A stretch of DNA of 28,178 bases from JBCBTJ01 sp039818665 (GCA_039818665.1 JBCBTJ010000043.1:1-28178), one strand, 5' to 3'; numbered from the stretch's first letter, positions 1-7,855 are shown. Notes: generated by a model from the sequence alone, not told the origin. Numbers and translations: made by a program.

Positions 1-60
1 AGGGCGGGCCTCGGCCCGCCGCGCAAACCGCGCCAACGATGGCGGGCCAAGGCCCGCCCT
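1..60. repeat. Extragenic palindromic repeat pair (GGCGGGCC/GGCCCGCC)
   Basis: Two small palindromes, each GGCGGGCC followed by two bases and GGCCCGCC, lie at about 3-20 and 43-60. The outer ends (AGGGCGGGCC at 1-10 and GGCCCGCCCT at 51-60) are also exact inverted copies of each other. The block therefore folds either as two hairpins or as one long stem. It lies outside any gene and looks like a dispersed REP-type element. The left boundary may extend beyond the window. Confidence 0.6.
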
Positions 61-74
61 ACGCAAGATTGCGC

Positions 75-188
75 CGTCACCCTCGACGGGCGGCGCCCGT
101 CTGAGGGCCCATCTCTGAACAGCGCCGATCGCGCTCCGGGAGAGGTTCGGAGCTGGGCCCTCAGACCGCTTCGCGGTCGAGGGTGACG
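75..188. repeat. Nested inverted repeat, REP/BIME-like cruciform
   Basis: Outer arms of 13 bases (75-87 and 176-188, core GTCACCCTCGAC / GTCGAGGGTGAC) are perfectly complementary. Inner arms of 20 bases (101-120 and 145-164, core TGAGGGCCCA / TGGGCCCTCA) match at 18 positions. AGCGC (121-125) pairs with GCGCT (131-135) at the centre. Side hairpins sit at 86-100 (ACGGGC-GGC-GCCCGT) and 165-177 (ACCGC-TTC-GCGGT). Nothing in it looks coding. It lies just beyond the 3' end of the cysQ-type gene, as expected for an extragenic repeat; a run of T for termination is absent. Confidence 0.65.
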
Positions 189-225
189 CAGAACTGAAGG
201 AGCGACGCAAACCCCCCCACAAGCA

Positions 226-1020
226 CTACGGACTCACATCCCCGTAGACGACAAAGTGCGGGTTGTCGTAGCCGCGTTCGGTTTTGCCGTAGAGCAGGGG
301 CGCGCCCTCGGCGGTGAGCACGCGGGCGCCGGCCGCTTCGGCGACCGCCTGGCCGGCGGCGGTGTCCCACTCCATGGTTCGGCCCATGCGGGGGTAGAGG
401 TCGGCCTCGCCCGCCGCGATCAGGCAGAATTTGAGCGAGGAGCCGGCCGAGATAATGTCCGCCACCGGATGTTTGTCGAGAAAAGCGTCTGTCTCCGGCG
501 TGCGGTGGGATTTCGAGGCGATGGCGGTGAGCCCGGCCTCGGGCGCGCGGCGGATGCTGAGCGGGCGACGCGCCTCCGGCGGCGGGGTCTCCGCCCCGGG
601 CGCGGCTTCAGCCTCCCACGCCGCGCTCGGACTGGTCGCGACGAACAGCCGGTCCATCGCCGGCGCGTAAACCACGCCCATCACCGGCCGGCCATGTTCG
701 ATGATCCCGATATTGACCGTGAATTGGCCGTTCTTGTTGACGAACTCCCGCGTGCCGTCGAGCGGATCCACGAGGGCGAAGCGGTCGCCATGCTCGGGAA
801 TGTGGCCGTTGGACACGGCCTCCTCGGCGATCACGTCGAGGCCCGGTTCAGCCGCAGCGAGGCGTTCGAGGATCAGCGCTTCGGCTTTTTCGTCCGCTTC
901 GGTCACGGGCGAGGCGTCGGCTTTTTTGTCGACGTCGAAATCGGTCTCGTAGACCGCCATGATCAGCGCGCCGGCCTCCAGCGCGATGGCGGCCAGCGTG
1001 TCCGGCTGGATCCGGCTCAC
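226..1020 (-). CDS. cysQ: 3'(2'),5'-bisphosphate nucleotidase, CysQ-type (inositol monophosphatase superfamily)
   Basis: This is a 264-residue Mg2+-dependent phosphatase of the IMPase superfamily. Visible motifs are PVTEAD at 38-43, the acidic pair EE at 66-67, DPLDGT at 85-90 (metal-binding core) and WDTAAG at 218-223. CysQ proteins remove the 3'-phosphate from PAP/PAPS, by-products of sulfate activation, in the cytoplasm. The start chosen is GTG at 1020, which overlaps the stop codon of the upstream Gfo/Idh gene as GTGA, so the two are probably translationally coupled. The frame is open further upstream to 1107, but those residues do not resemble the family. An inositol- or other sugar-phosphate phosphatase is the main alternative; the length and motifs favour CysQ. 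Confidence 0.85.
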   Translation of the reverse strand: MSRIQPDTLAAIALEAGALIMAVYETDFDVDKKADASPVTEADEKAEALILERLAAAEPGLDVIAEEAVSNGHIPEHGDRFALVDPLDGTREFVNKNGQFTVNIGIIEHGRPVMGVVYAPAMDRLFVATSPSAAWEAEAAPGAETPPPEARRPLSIRRAPEAGLTAIASKSHRTPETDAFLDKHPVADIISAGSSLKFCLIAAGEADLYPRMGRTMEWDTAAGQAVAEAAGARVLTAEGAPLLYGKTERGYDNPHFVVYGDVSP

Positions 1021-1964
1021 GCTTCGGCGTCCCAGGAATGGTCCAAGGCGTAGATGCGCTGCACGGTGTTGATCGCATCGAAGACCTGCTTGGTCGTGCC
1101 GAGCCACCCGCCTGAGCCGCCGTCCACGGCGTCGAGGAAAGCGGTCAGCGTTTCATCGGCCGTCGGGGTGTCGGTCATTTCGTGGATTTCCTCGTCCGGA
1201 TTGGGCAGTTCCCGGCCCTCGCCGTCTGTCTGGACCCGGCCGATGATGAACATCTCCGGCGCGAAATCCATATTCGGTCCGCGCAATCCGTCCAGCCACA
1301 AATAGCCGCGCTCGAAACCTAGCTCGAGCCGGAAGGTGTGGCGCCATGACGTGGTGGAGACATGGAGCTGGGCGAGCACGCCCTTATTGGTGCGCAGGAC
1401 CGCGAAGGCGTTGCGCTCGGCGCCGTCGAGCTCTTCTTGGGATTGGGCGACCATGCCTTGGACGTCTTCGAACGGGCCGCTGAAGCCGTGCATCAGGTCG
1501 AGCATGTGAAATCCATGGCGCAACAGCGCGCCGGGCGACCGGTCCGACGCGCCGTAGACGCCGCGCATTGTGAGCTGGCGGCCGAGCACGCCGCTGGTGG
1601 CGATGTTGAGCGCCGACTTTACCGAAGCATGCTGGCGCAGGGGCATCAGGAACTTCACCGCTTTTCCCATCGCAGCCGACTCCGCCCGGCGGATCCGGAT
1701 GATCTCTTCGATCGTCCGCGCCGGCGGCGCGCTGCTCAATACATGTTTGCCGGACAGCAGCGCGGCTTCGCAGACGTCGACAGCGTCTTCTGTGCCGCCG
1801 AACACGGCGATGGCGTCGACATCGGCTTGCCCCAAAGCGGCGCGCCACTCATCCCCCGCCGCCGGCGCGACGCTGACGATGGACGTCCGCGGGTTCGCAT
1901 CAATCGCGGTTTTCAACGGGGCGGCGCTTTCGCCGCCAATGACGCAGAAACGTAGGTTCGACAT
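1017..1964 (-). CDS. Gfo/Idh/MocA-family protein with degenerate NAD and catalytic motifs
   Basis: The 315-residue product has an N-terminal Rossmann-like half and a C-terminal alpha/beta half typical of Gfo/Idh/MocA oxidoreductases. The family GHxxD-like segment is present (HGFHMLDLMHGFSG, about 150-163). However, the expected GxGxxG nucleotide motif reads VIGGESA near residues 8-14, and the catalytic EKP motif is replaced by SSAPPA near residues 77-82. The lysine that normally binds cofactor and substrate is therefore missing. It may be a non-catalytic or divergent member. It is the first gene of a two-gene unit with the cysQ-type phosphatase, with a four-base overlap. The substrate is unknown. 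Confidence 0.8.
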   Translation of the reverse strand: MSNLRFCVIGGESAAPLKTAIDANPRTSIVSVAPAAGDEWRAALGQADVDAIAVFGGTEDAVDVCEAALLSGKHVLSSAPPARTIEEIIRIRRAESAAMGKAVKFLMPLRQHASVKSALNIATSGVLGRQLTMRGVYGASDRSPGALLRHGFHMLDLMHGFSGPFEDVQGMVAQSQEELDGAERNAFAVLRTNKGVLAQLHVSTTSWRHTFRLELGFERGYLWLDGLRGPNMDFAPEMFIIGRVQTDGEGRELPNPDEEIHEMTDTPTADETLTAFLDAVDGGSGGWLGTTKQVFDAINTVQRIYALDHSWDAEA

Positions 1965-2113
1965 GATCCGCCCGTATGACTCGGCCGCCGCGGCCTATCT
2001 GTTCCGCGGCCTGCGGCGGCGCCTGACTCGCCGGCAACCTCGCGCAGACGTCTTGCCTTAACCTTAAAGGGCGCTCAGATGCGCGCAAGCAGCCTGTCGG
2101 ACGGAGCGCGGAT

Positions 2114-2728
2114 ATGATCGATCTTTACACCTGGACCACCCCGAACGGCCGCAAAGCCTCCGTGATGCTCGAGGAAGTCGGTCTGCCCTATGAGGTCCAC
2201 CCCGTGAACATCGGCGCGGACGAGCAGTTCAAGCCGGACTTCCTCGCGATCAGCCCAAACAACAAAATCCCGGCGATCGTCGACCGCGACACTAGGACGA
2301 GCGTCTTCGAATCCGGCGCGATCTTGATCTACCTCGCTGAGACATCAGGCCAGCTGCTCCCGACCGACGCCGCCGCGCGCGCCAAAACGCTGGAATGGCT
2401 GATGTGGCAGATGGCGAGCTGGGGCCCGATGCTTGGCCAGCTCAACCATTTCATGCGCGCGGCGCCGGAGCCGGTCCCCTATGCGGTGAAGCGGTTCACG
2501 GACGAGGCGGTCCGGCTCATCGGCGTGCTCGACAAGCGCTTGGGCCAGGTGGAGTTCGTCGCCGGCGATTATTCGATCGCCGACGTTGCGATCTATACAT
2601 GGGCCGCCGTTGCCATGGATCCCTTGAAGCAAGCCGCCGGGGTCGAAGCGCCGAACATCGACAGATGGCTGGCGGCGGTCGGCGCGCGCCCGGCGGTGCA
2701 AAAGGGCATGGCGGTGCCGGCGGTTTAG
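2114..2728 (+). CDS. Glutathione S-transferase, YfcG/Nu-class-like disulfide reductase
   Basis: This 204-residue protein has the two-domain GST layout: a thioredoxin-like half (1-80) and a helical half (about 90-204). The start MIDLYTWTTPNGRKASVMLE and the segment ISPNNKIPAIVD (about 46-57) closely follow the E. coli YfcG pattern, in which a Thr-Pro-Asn replaces the usual catalytic Tyr/Ser. Nu-class members bind two glutathiones and act mostly as disulfide-bond reductases; that activity here is inferred. GGAG-like bases precede the ATG. It is transcribed divergently from the Gfo/Idh gene, and its stop codon overlaps by four bases the stop of the convergent FKBP gene. Confidence 0.88.
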   Translation: MIDLYTWTTPNGRKASVMLEEVGLPYEVHPVNIGADEQFKPDFLAISPNNKIPAIVDRDTRTSVFESGAILIYLAETSGQLLPTDAAARAKTLEWLMWQMASWGPMLGQLNHFMRAAPEPVPYAVKRFTDEAVRLIGVLDKRLGQVEFVAGDYSIADVAIYTWAAVAMDPLKQAAGVEAPNIDRWLAAVGARPAVQKGMAVPAV

Positions 2729-3645
2729 CCCGCCTTGATGATGTCGATCAGCTCAAGCTCGAAGACCAAGTCCGCATAGGGCGGGATGGGCCCGCCGGGC
2801 GTTCCTTCTTCGCCATAGCCGATGCGCGACGGGATGTAGATCAGCCAATGGTCGCCAGGCCGCATCAGCGACAGCGCTTCGACGAAGCCCGGGATCAAGC
2901 GGCCGGCGGGGAACACCGCAGGCTGGCCGGCGGCGAAGGAGGAGTCGAACGTCTCGCCGTTCTCATTGAGGCGGCCCTCATAATGGACGACGACATTGTC
3001 GGACCGGGTCGGCTGCGCGCCGGCTTCGTCGCCGCTTTTGATGATGACATATTCGAGGCCGGTGCCGGTTTTCCGGACCTCTTCGAGGTCGCTGTTCCAA
3101 GGCGTGAATTTCGACCAGGCCTCGGCGTTCGCCTCCCGCGGCGGCGGGGCGAGCGCGACGCTTTGCAGTTCGACGCGGAACATCAAGTCGTCGCCCGGCT
3201 GGATCACGCCGCCCGGCCGCGGGTTTTGGCCGTAGCCAAGCTCGGACGGGATAAAGAAGATATACTCGTCGCCCTCGCTCATCAGCTGCAGGCCTTCGGT
3301 CCAGCCGGCGATCACGCGGTTAAGCGGGAAGCTGGCGGGCGAGCCGCGATCGTATGAGGAGTCGAACTTCTCACCGGAGTCGGCGATCCGCCCCTCATAC
3401 ATCACAGTGACGCTGTCGCGCGCTGAAGCCGGCGTCGGCGCGCCCTCAGGGCCTTCCCGGACAACCAGGTATTGCAGGCCGGAGTCCGTGGTCTGGACGC
3501 CTTCGCGATCGGGGTTCCAGGGCGCGTAGTCTGCGAATTCGAGCGTCACGGCGACGTCCTCTTCTGTGGTTTCGTTTGTGTCGGAACCGCCGCACGCGGC
3601 GAGCGCCGCCGCAAGTGCGCCGGCGAGCGCAAGCTTGATCTTCAT
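2725..3645 (-). CDS. FKBP-type peptidyl-prolyl cis-trans isomerase lipoprotein, two FKBP domains
   Basis: The 306-residue product begins with a lipoprotein signal peptide ending in a lipobox (LAAC, Cys18), so it should be anchored in the envelope. Two FKBP domains follow, at about 56-163 and 196-303. Each has the hallmark YEG...GExFDSS strand, an IPSxLGYG/IPSRIGYG loop and a closing strand (DLMFRVEL, ADLVFELEL). The linkers before each domain are also alike (APWNPDREGV and TPWNSDLEEV), which shows an internal duplication of linker plus domain. The role is probably folding of exported proteins. A GGAG ribosome site precedes the ATG. It ends convergently with the GST gene. Confidence 0.9.
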   Translation of the reverse strand: MKIKLALAGALAAALAACGGSDTNETTEEDVAVTLEFADYAPWNPDREGVQTTDSGLQYLVVREGPEGAPTPASARDSVTVMYEGRIADSGEKFDSSYDRGSPASFPLNRVIAGWTEGLQLMSEGDEYIFFIPSELGYGQNPRPGGVIQPGDDLMFRVELQSVALAPPPREANAEAWSKFTPWNSDLEEVRKTGTGLEYVIIKSGDEAGAQPTRSDNVVVHYEGRLNENGETFDSSFAAGQPAVFPAGRLIPGFVEALSLMRPGDHWLIYIPSRIGYGEEGTPGGPIPPYADLVFELELIDIIKAG

Positions 3646-3714
3646 TAAGAACGCTCCGGAATATCTCTCACGGGTCGTCTAAGCCGGACCGCGAGCGGTG
3701 TCGACCGGCCGGCC

Positions 3715-4935
3715 TCAGCCGCCGGCGAAAGGCCGCGGCGGATAGCCGGCATGGGCGAGGCTATCAATGACCTCTTCGGTGTGCTGGGCGTCGCGGGTTT
3801 CGATGAGGATGTCGAACTCGGCGCCCTTGGCCGGCACGTCCAGCGCGATGCGGTTGTGGGCGACCTCCATGATGTTGGCTCCGGAATCGCCGATGATTTT
3901 AGAGACCTTCGCCAGCAGGCCGGGCCGGTCGTCGCCGATAATGCGGATATTGGTCAGCCGTCCCTCGCGCACAAGCGCTCGCATAAGCACCGAGGCGAGC
4001 AGGCGCGTGTCTATATTGCCGCCGCAGAGAACCAGGCCGACGCGCTTGCCCGAGAACTTGGCCGGATGGGCGAGCAGGGCGGCCAAGCCGGCCGCCCCGG
4101 CTCCTTCGGCGATTGTTTTTTCGACATCGGCGAACAGCGTGATGGCGCGTTCTAGATGTTCCTCTTCGACGAGCGTCACATCGTCTACGAGGTCTTCGAC
4201 GATGCGCCGGGTCAATTCGCCGGCCTGCTTGACGGCGATCCCCTCGGCGATGGTCGCGCCGCCGACGACTGCGCCGTCCCCCTTGTTGAGCGCTTTCGCC
4301 ATGGACGGGTACATCGCGGCCTGGACGCCGACGATCTCAATGTCCGGCTGTAGCGACTTGGCCGCGGTCGCGACGCCGCTGATCAGTCCGCCGCCGCCGA
4401 TCGGCACCACGAGCGTGTCGAGCGCGCCGCCGGCCTGCTCGAGCATTTCCAGACCGATCGTGCCCTGGCCGGCGATGATGGCGGCGTCGTCGAAGGGATG
4501 GATGAAGGTGAGCGCGTCCCGGGCCCGCACGGTGGAGGCGAAGACGGACGCTTCGTCAAAGGTCGCGCCTTCAAGCAAGACGCGCGCGCCATGGTTTCGC
4601 GTGTGCTGGACTTTGTTGAACGGGGTGGTCACCGGCATGACGATTGTCGCCGGGATGTTCAGGCGGCGCGCATGATAAGCGACGCCTTGGGCGTGGTTGC
4701 CCGCCGAAACGGCGATCACGCCATCGCGTTTCTGAGCGTCGGTGAGTTGGGAGAGTTTGTTCAGCGCGCCGCGCTCTTTGAAGGACGCCGTGAATTGGAG
4801 ATTCTCGAACTTCACCCAGATCTCCGCGCCGGTGATCTCCGAGAGCGTTTTGGAGCGCCGCATCGGCGTGCGCTCGATCTGGCCTTCAAGCGTCTTCGCG
4901 GCGGCTCGGATATCATCGATGGTTACGTCGGACAT
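3715..4935 (-). CDS. ilvA: Threonine ammonia-lyase (threonine dehydratase) with C-terminal ACT domain
   Basis: This 406-residue fold-type II PLP enzyme deaminates threonine to 2-oxobutanoate, the entry to isoleucine synthesis or threonine catabolism. The PLP lysine is K53 in SFKERGALNK. The substrate loop SAGNHAQG is at 77-84, the phosphate-binding glycine loop PIGGGGLISG near 178-187, and the cofactor-ring Ser/Cys segment LCGGN at 303-307. One ACT-like regulatory domain occupies about 328-400. The short single-ACT form resembles the TdcB-like/IlvA group rather than the long two-ACT biosynthetic enzyme. GGGGGA is six bases before the ATG. It stands alone, divergent from the next gene. Confidence 0.92.
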   Translation of the reverse strand: MSDVTIDDIRAAAKTLEGQIERTPMRRSKTLSEITGAEIWVKFENLQFTASFKERGALNKLSQLTDAQKRDGVIAVSAGNHAQGVAYHARRLNIPATIVMPVTTPFNKVQHTRNHGARVLLEGATFDEASVFASTVRARDALTFIHPFDDAAIIAGQGTIGLEMLEQAGGALDTLVVPIGGGGLISGVATAAKSLQPDIEIVGVQAAMYPSMAKALNKGDGAVVGGATIAEGIAVKQAGELTRRIVEDLVDDVTLVEEEHLERAITLFADVEKTIAEGAGAAGLAALLAHPAKFSGKRVGLVLCGGNIDTRLLASVLMRALVREGRLTNIRIIGDDRPGLLAKVSKIIGDSGANIMEVAHNRIALDVPAKGAEFDILIETRDAQHTEEVIDSLAHAGYPPRPFAGG

Positions 4936-5064
4936 GGCGTCCCCCGGAATGGAAGCGCCGGACGCTATTGCCCCGCGCCGGGCAGGGCAAGCCGCGATGC
5001 GCGTGACACTTGTAACGAGCCGGCGCGGACGCTACACAGATTTGGTCTTTCGGGAGGACGAACC

Positions 5065-5499
5065 ATGATCAGATCCATATGCGCGGCCGCTGCGCTGAGC
5101 CTTGCTTTCGCCGCGCCGGCCGTCGGTGATGAGAGCGCCGACAAAGCGGCGATCGAAGCCGCCGTACTCGACTATTTCCACGGCCAAGGCGAGGCGAGTT
5201 TGGAACGCTTGTTCCGCGCCTTCGCGGCCGAGCAAGCCAGCATGGTGGGCGTGGTCGACGGCGAAGAGGGCGACGAGGTGCGCGCCTATAAAGACATGGT
5301 CGAGGTGCTGAACAATTGGGCCTCGAACGAGGACCCGCCCGGCGGCGACCGCGACGGCGAGATCTTAGACATGAGCTTGGTGGACGGGCGGATCGCGACG
5401 GTGATGTTCCGCTCGACCGACCGCTTCTACGACGCGCTGACGCTCGCCAAAGTCGACGGCGATTGGAAGATCGTGGCGAAGGCTTTCGTGCTGCAATAG
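5065..5499 (+). CDS. Secreted NTF2-like (putative lumazine-binding type) protein
   Basis: This is a 144-residue protein with a cleavable signal peptide (about 1-21, ending AVG before DES). The mature part has the alpha+beta layout of small NTF2-like/SnoaL-like proteins: an early helix with AAVLDYFHGQGEASLERLF, then strands, ending in the family-type segment DALTLAKVDGDWKIVAKAF. Proteins of this look are often annotated as putative lumazine-binding or DUF4440-like; ligand and role are unknown. The start is ATG at 5065 with GGGAGGACG just upstream; the frame is open further upstream but lacks a signal peptide there. It is divergent from the ilvA gene and convergent with the nitrilase. Confidence 0.8.
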   Translation: MIRSICAAAALSLAFAAPAVGDESADKAAIEAAVLDYFHGQGEASLERLFRAFAAEQASMVGVVDGEEGDEVRAYKDMVEVLNNWASNEDPPGGDRDGEILDMSLVDGRIATVMFRSTDRFYDALTLAKVDGDWKIVAKAFVLQ

Positions 5500-5507
5500 C
5501 GGCTAGG

Positions 5508-6419
5508 TCAGCCTGACGTATCGACGTCGAGTTTGAACACGTCCGGCCTCGCATAGTGGCCGGCGGTGTCCAAGTCGAACTTTCCCCGGGCGATGTCGCC
5601 CTTGTCGACGTCCGCGACCACGAGCGCGGCTTCCCCGTAGACCGGGCCGGCGAGGATTTCGCCGAAAGGCGAGATGACGCAGGAGCCGCCATTGATCAGC
5701 ACGGTGTCTGGAGTATCGCCTTGGATAGCGTCAAAGGCGACGCCGTCTTTGACATCGGCGCGGGTCATGAATTGACATGCGCTGGTTACGAAACAGCGGC
5801 CCTCCAGCGCGATCATCTGCATGCTGGGGGTCCAGACCGGGCGGTCGTCGACGGTGGGCGCGCAATAAAACTCCGTTCCCTGATTGTAATAGTGCTGACG
5901 AAGCATGGGCATGTAATTCTCCCAGCAGATCGTCATGGAGACGCGGCCGATATCGGTCTCGGCGACCTTCAGCGTGTCGCCGCCGCCAAAGCCCCAAATG
6001 ATCCGCTCCATCGCGGTGGGCATGAGTTTGCGGTGCCAGCCGGCGACCTCGCCAGCCCGCGTCAATGTCGCCGCTGAGCAATAGAGCGTCCCGCCCTTCG
6101 GTTCCATGAGGCCCGTCACGACATTGATCCCGGCCGCCGCGACAAGTTCTTTAACCTTGGCGAAGCGCGCGCCCTCAGGGTCGAACGCGGTTTCGAAATA
6201 GAGGCGGAACAGCTCGCGTCCTTCGGCGTCGCGCGAGCCGACCCGCGCGCCGAAATCGACGCCCTTCGGATAGCCGCCGAGAAACGCTTCTGGGAAAACC
6301 GCGAGATCCGCGCCCGCCTCTGCGGCTTGTCCAAGCCAGTGGCTGAACCGTTCCATCGTCGCGTCCGGATCGAACAACACGGGCGCGGCCTGCACGGCGG
6401 CGAGCTTCGTTCGGGTCAT
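5508..6419 (-). CDS. Nitrilase / carbon-nitrogen hydrolase
   Basis: This 303-residue member of the nitrilase superfamily has the full Glu-Lys-Cys triad: E44 in FPEAFLGGY, K131 in HRKLMPT and C165 in ICWENYMP. The CWENYMP signature and the GYPKG segment after the first motif are typical of true nitrilases (nitrile to carboxylic acid plus ammonia) rather than amidases of the Nit1/Nit2 group. The natural substrate cannot be told from sequence. CAGGAG lies six bases before the ATG. It is convergent with the NTF2-like gene, eight bases apart. A possible 27-codon ORF lies just upstream on the same strand. Confidence 0.9.
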   Translation of the reverse strand: MTRTKLAAVQAAPVLFDPDATMERFSHWLGQAAEAGADLAVFPEAFLGGYPKGVDFGARVGSRDAEGRELFRLYFETAFDPEGARFAKVKELVAAAGINVVTGLMEPKGGTLYCSAATLTRAGEVAGWHRKLMPTAMERIIWGFGGGDTLKVAETDIGRVSMTICWENYMPMLRQHYYNQGTEFYCAPTVDDRPVWTPSMQMIALEGRCFVTSACQFMTRADVKDGVAFDAIQGDTPDTVLINGGSCVISPFGEILAGPVYGEAALVVADVDKGDIARGKFDLDTAGHYARPDVFKLDVDTSG

Positions 6420-6740
6420 GTCGGGCTCCTGCGTTTCAGGATCGGTTCATCCCATAAATCTCCGAAACCCGGTCGAAAATCTCGTCGCGCGACACATTCC
6501 TGTCACAAGCTTGCGTCATAACCGCGCGCCTTGGCGGGATGGTCCCGCCGGCTTGAAGCGGAGCCAGCGTATGCGGCGAACGAGCAAGACCAAACCTTGT
6601 TCGCCTCTCGGAAACGGGAGGCGTGTCAGCGTCCCCGTGCGGTGGCTCGGCGGCGTCTGACATCACGACATTGAAGAATTGATCGCCTGCGCGCCGGAAC
6701 TGGCGCGGATGCGATCATTGTGATGGAAGGAGGCGCCGCC
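6420..6740. other. Structured intergenic region between nitrilase and PcfJ-like gene
   Basis: This 321-base gap between divergent genes holds several strong hairpins. They are GGCGGGA-TGG-TCCCGCC (about 6534-6550), a nine-pair stem (one G-T pair) closed by GAAA at 6602-6623, TGTCAG/CTGACA arms at 6624-6629 and 6657-6662, and GATCGC/GCGATC plus CGCGCC/GGCGCG arms at 6681-6716. No T-run follows any of them. The four lie on the 5' side of the plus-strand gene starting at 6741. They could belong to an mRNA leader or an unrecognised RNA; I could not match a known riboswitch. Confidence 0.4.
6436..6519 (-). CDS. Possible small ORF (27 aa) upstream of nitrilase
   Basis: This 27-codon reading frame begins at ATG 6519 and ends 16 bases before the nitrilase start. 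An AAGG lies nine bases upstream of the ATG. The product contains a plausible amphipathic stretch (SRDEIFDRVSEIYG). It could be a leader peptide, a remnant of an older gene, or chance. I do not recognise a family, and confidence is low because such short frames are common in GC-rich DNA. Confidence 0.2.
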   Translation of the reverse strand: MTQACDRNVSRDEIFDRVSEIYGMNRS

Positions 6741-7802
6741 ATGAAAGCGGCCTTCAAACGCACGCACGCGGCTCACGGCTTCCGCAAGGCGGGAGCGCCG
6801 ACGCCATTGCTCGCCTTCCTCGCCGGCGATCACGCCGAGCAGGCCGCGCATGTGTGGCCGGCCCCCCATGAAGGGTTTTTCGCCCTTCCGGCGGCGCGGC
6901 GCCACGCGGCGGCCATGCTGCTCCGCGGCTTCGGCGGCGGGGCGGGGCTCGACATCGCCGGCGTGAAGGCGGCGGTGGAGCGCGATCGCGACGCCCGTCT
7001 CGCCGAACGGCTGATCCCGGTCGGCGAGACGGCGGGCCTGATCAAGGCGCTGGGCAAAATGGGCGAGCGGCTTTGGGTGGCGGAGGACTATGACCGCTTC
7101 CTCGAGCTGTTCGGTCAGCCGAACGCCAATCGCGTCCTGCGGCATTTGGAGACGGTGACGCCTGAGCGGTTCGCGCCGCTCGCGGCTTTGCCGGGTCCGC
7201 TGCGGGAAGCGGCGATCGTCGCCAATGTCGCCAGCTTGCCGGCGGCCGAAGACCTCGCCACGGCGTTCGACCTGGTGCTGCGGATGCGCGGCGCTCAGGC
7301 GGGGCCGGGCTTGGTCGAGCGGTGGAGCCGGGCGAAAGATACGGCGCGCCTGTTCAACATGGCCGCCGAAGACCTGACGCCCGAAGTGTTCCGCGCGCCG
7401 ACGCCGGCGCCGGAGCTGCCCGCGCCGTTCGAGGCGGTCCGCACGCGCAAGCAGCTGTTCGCCCTCGCGATGGACTTCAAGAACTGCCTTCGGGATTTCA
7501 CGAACGACATCGCGGTGGGTCGGATGGCGGTCTTTGCTTGGCGCGGCGCGCCCAATGCGGCCGTCGCCCTGAACTGGGACCAAGCCGGTTGGCGTCTGGC
7601 GGAGGCTGAAGGCCGGGCCAATGAAGAGCTCGAGCCCGAGCCCCTTCGCCTGATCGTCGAGGCCGTCGCGGCCGCCGGTGTTCGCACCGGGCCGGCCGTG
7701 AACGTCTTGATCCAGCGCCTTCAGCGCCGGGCGGGCGGCGATAGCAGCCCGGCCGGCGTCGGCTGGATCGAACGCCTCGAGCTCGGCGACTTGTGGGACT
7801 AA
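6741..7802 (+). CDS. PcfJ-like domain protein (unknown function)
   Basis: The 353-residue protein has no signal peptide or membrane segment. The N-terminal two thirds are Ala-rich helical sequence without a motif I recognise. The C-terminal part (about 234-320) has the pattern I associate with PcfJ-like proteins: a conserved NCL, then IAVGRMAVFAWR, a hydrophobic strand (AAVALNW) and an EGRANEE segment. PcfJ proteins are best known from plasmids and phages and have no assigned activity; the match is my inference. ATG 6741 was chosen over upstream GTG/ATG codons because GGAGG (6729-6733) sits seven bases before it. A clear intrinsic terminator follows the stop codon. Confidence 0.75.
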   Translation: MKAAFKRTHAAHGFRKAGAPTPLLAFLAGDHAEQAAHVWPAPHEGFFALPAARRHAAAMLLRGFGGGAGLDIAGVKAAVERDRDARLAERLIPVGETAGLIKALGKMGERLWVAEDYDRFLELFGQPNANRVLRHLETVTPERFAPLAALPGPLREAAIVANVASLPAAEDLATAFDLVLRMRGAQAGPGLVERWSRAKDTARLFNMAAEDLTPEVFRAPTPAPELPAPFEAVRTRKQLFALAMDFKNCLRDFTNDIAVGRMAVFAWRGAPNAAVALNWDQAGWRLAEAEGRANEELEPEPLRLIVEAVAAAGVRTGPAVNVLIQRLQRRAGGDSSPAGVGWIERLELGDLWD

Positions 7803-7819
7803 GCCGCCGTTCGTGCGGG

Positions 7820-7855
7820 AAAGCCGACGGAGCCTTTGCGCTTCGTCGGCTTTTT
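7820..7855 (+). terminator. Rho-independent terminator after PcfJ-like gene
   Basis: AAAGCCGACG (7820-7829) pairs with CGTCGGCTTT, and the stem runs directly into a T5 tract at 7851-7855. It begins 17 bases after the TAA of the PcfJ-like gene and separates that gene from the UrcA gene. Confidence 0.85.

Noticed and set aside
6661..6723. Short plus-strand open stretch reading like ELIACAPELARMRSL before the PcfJ-like gene
   Set aside because: It is only 20 codons, follows a stop directly and has no suitable start or ribosome site; it overlaps a stem-loop that explains the symmetry.
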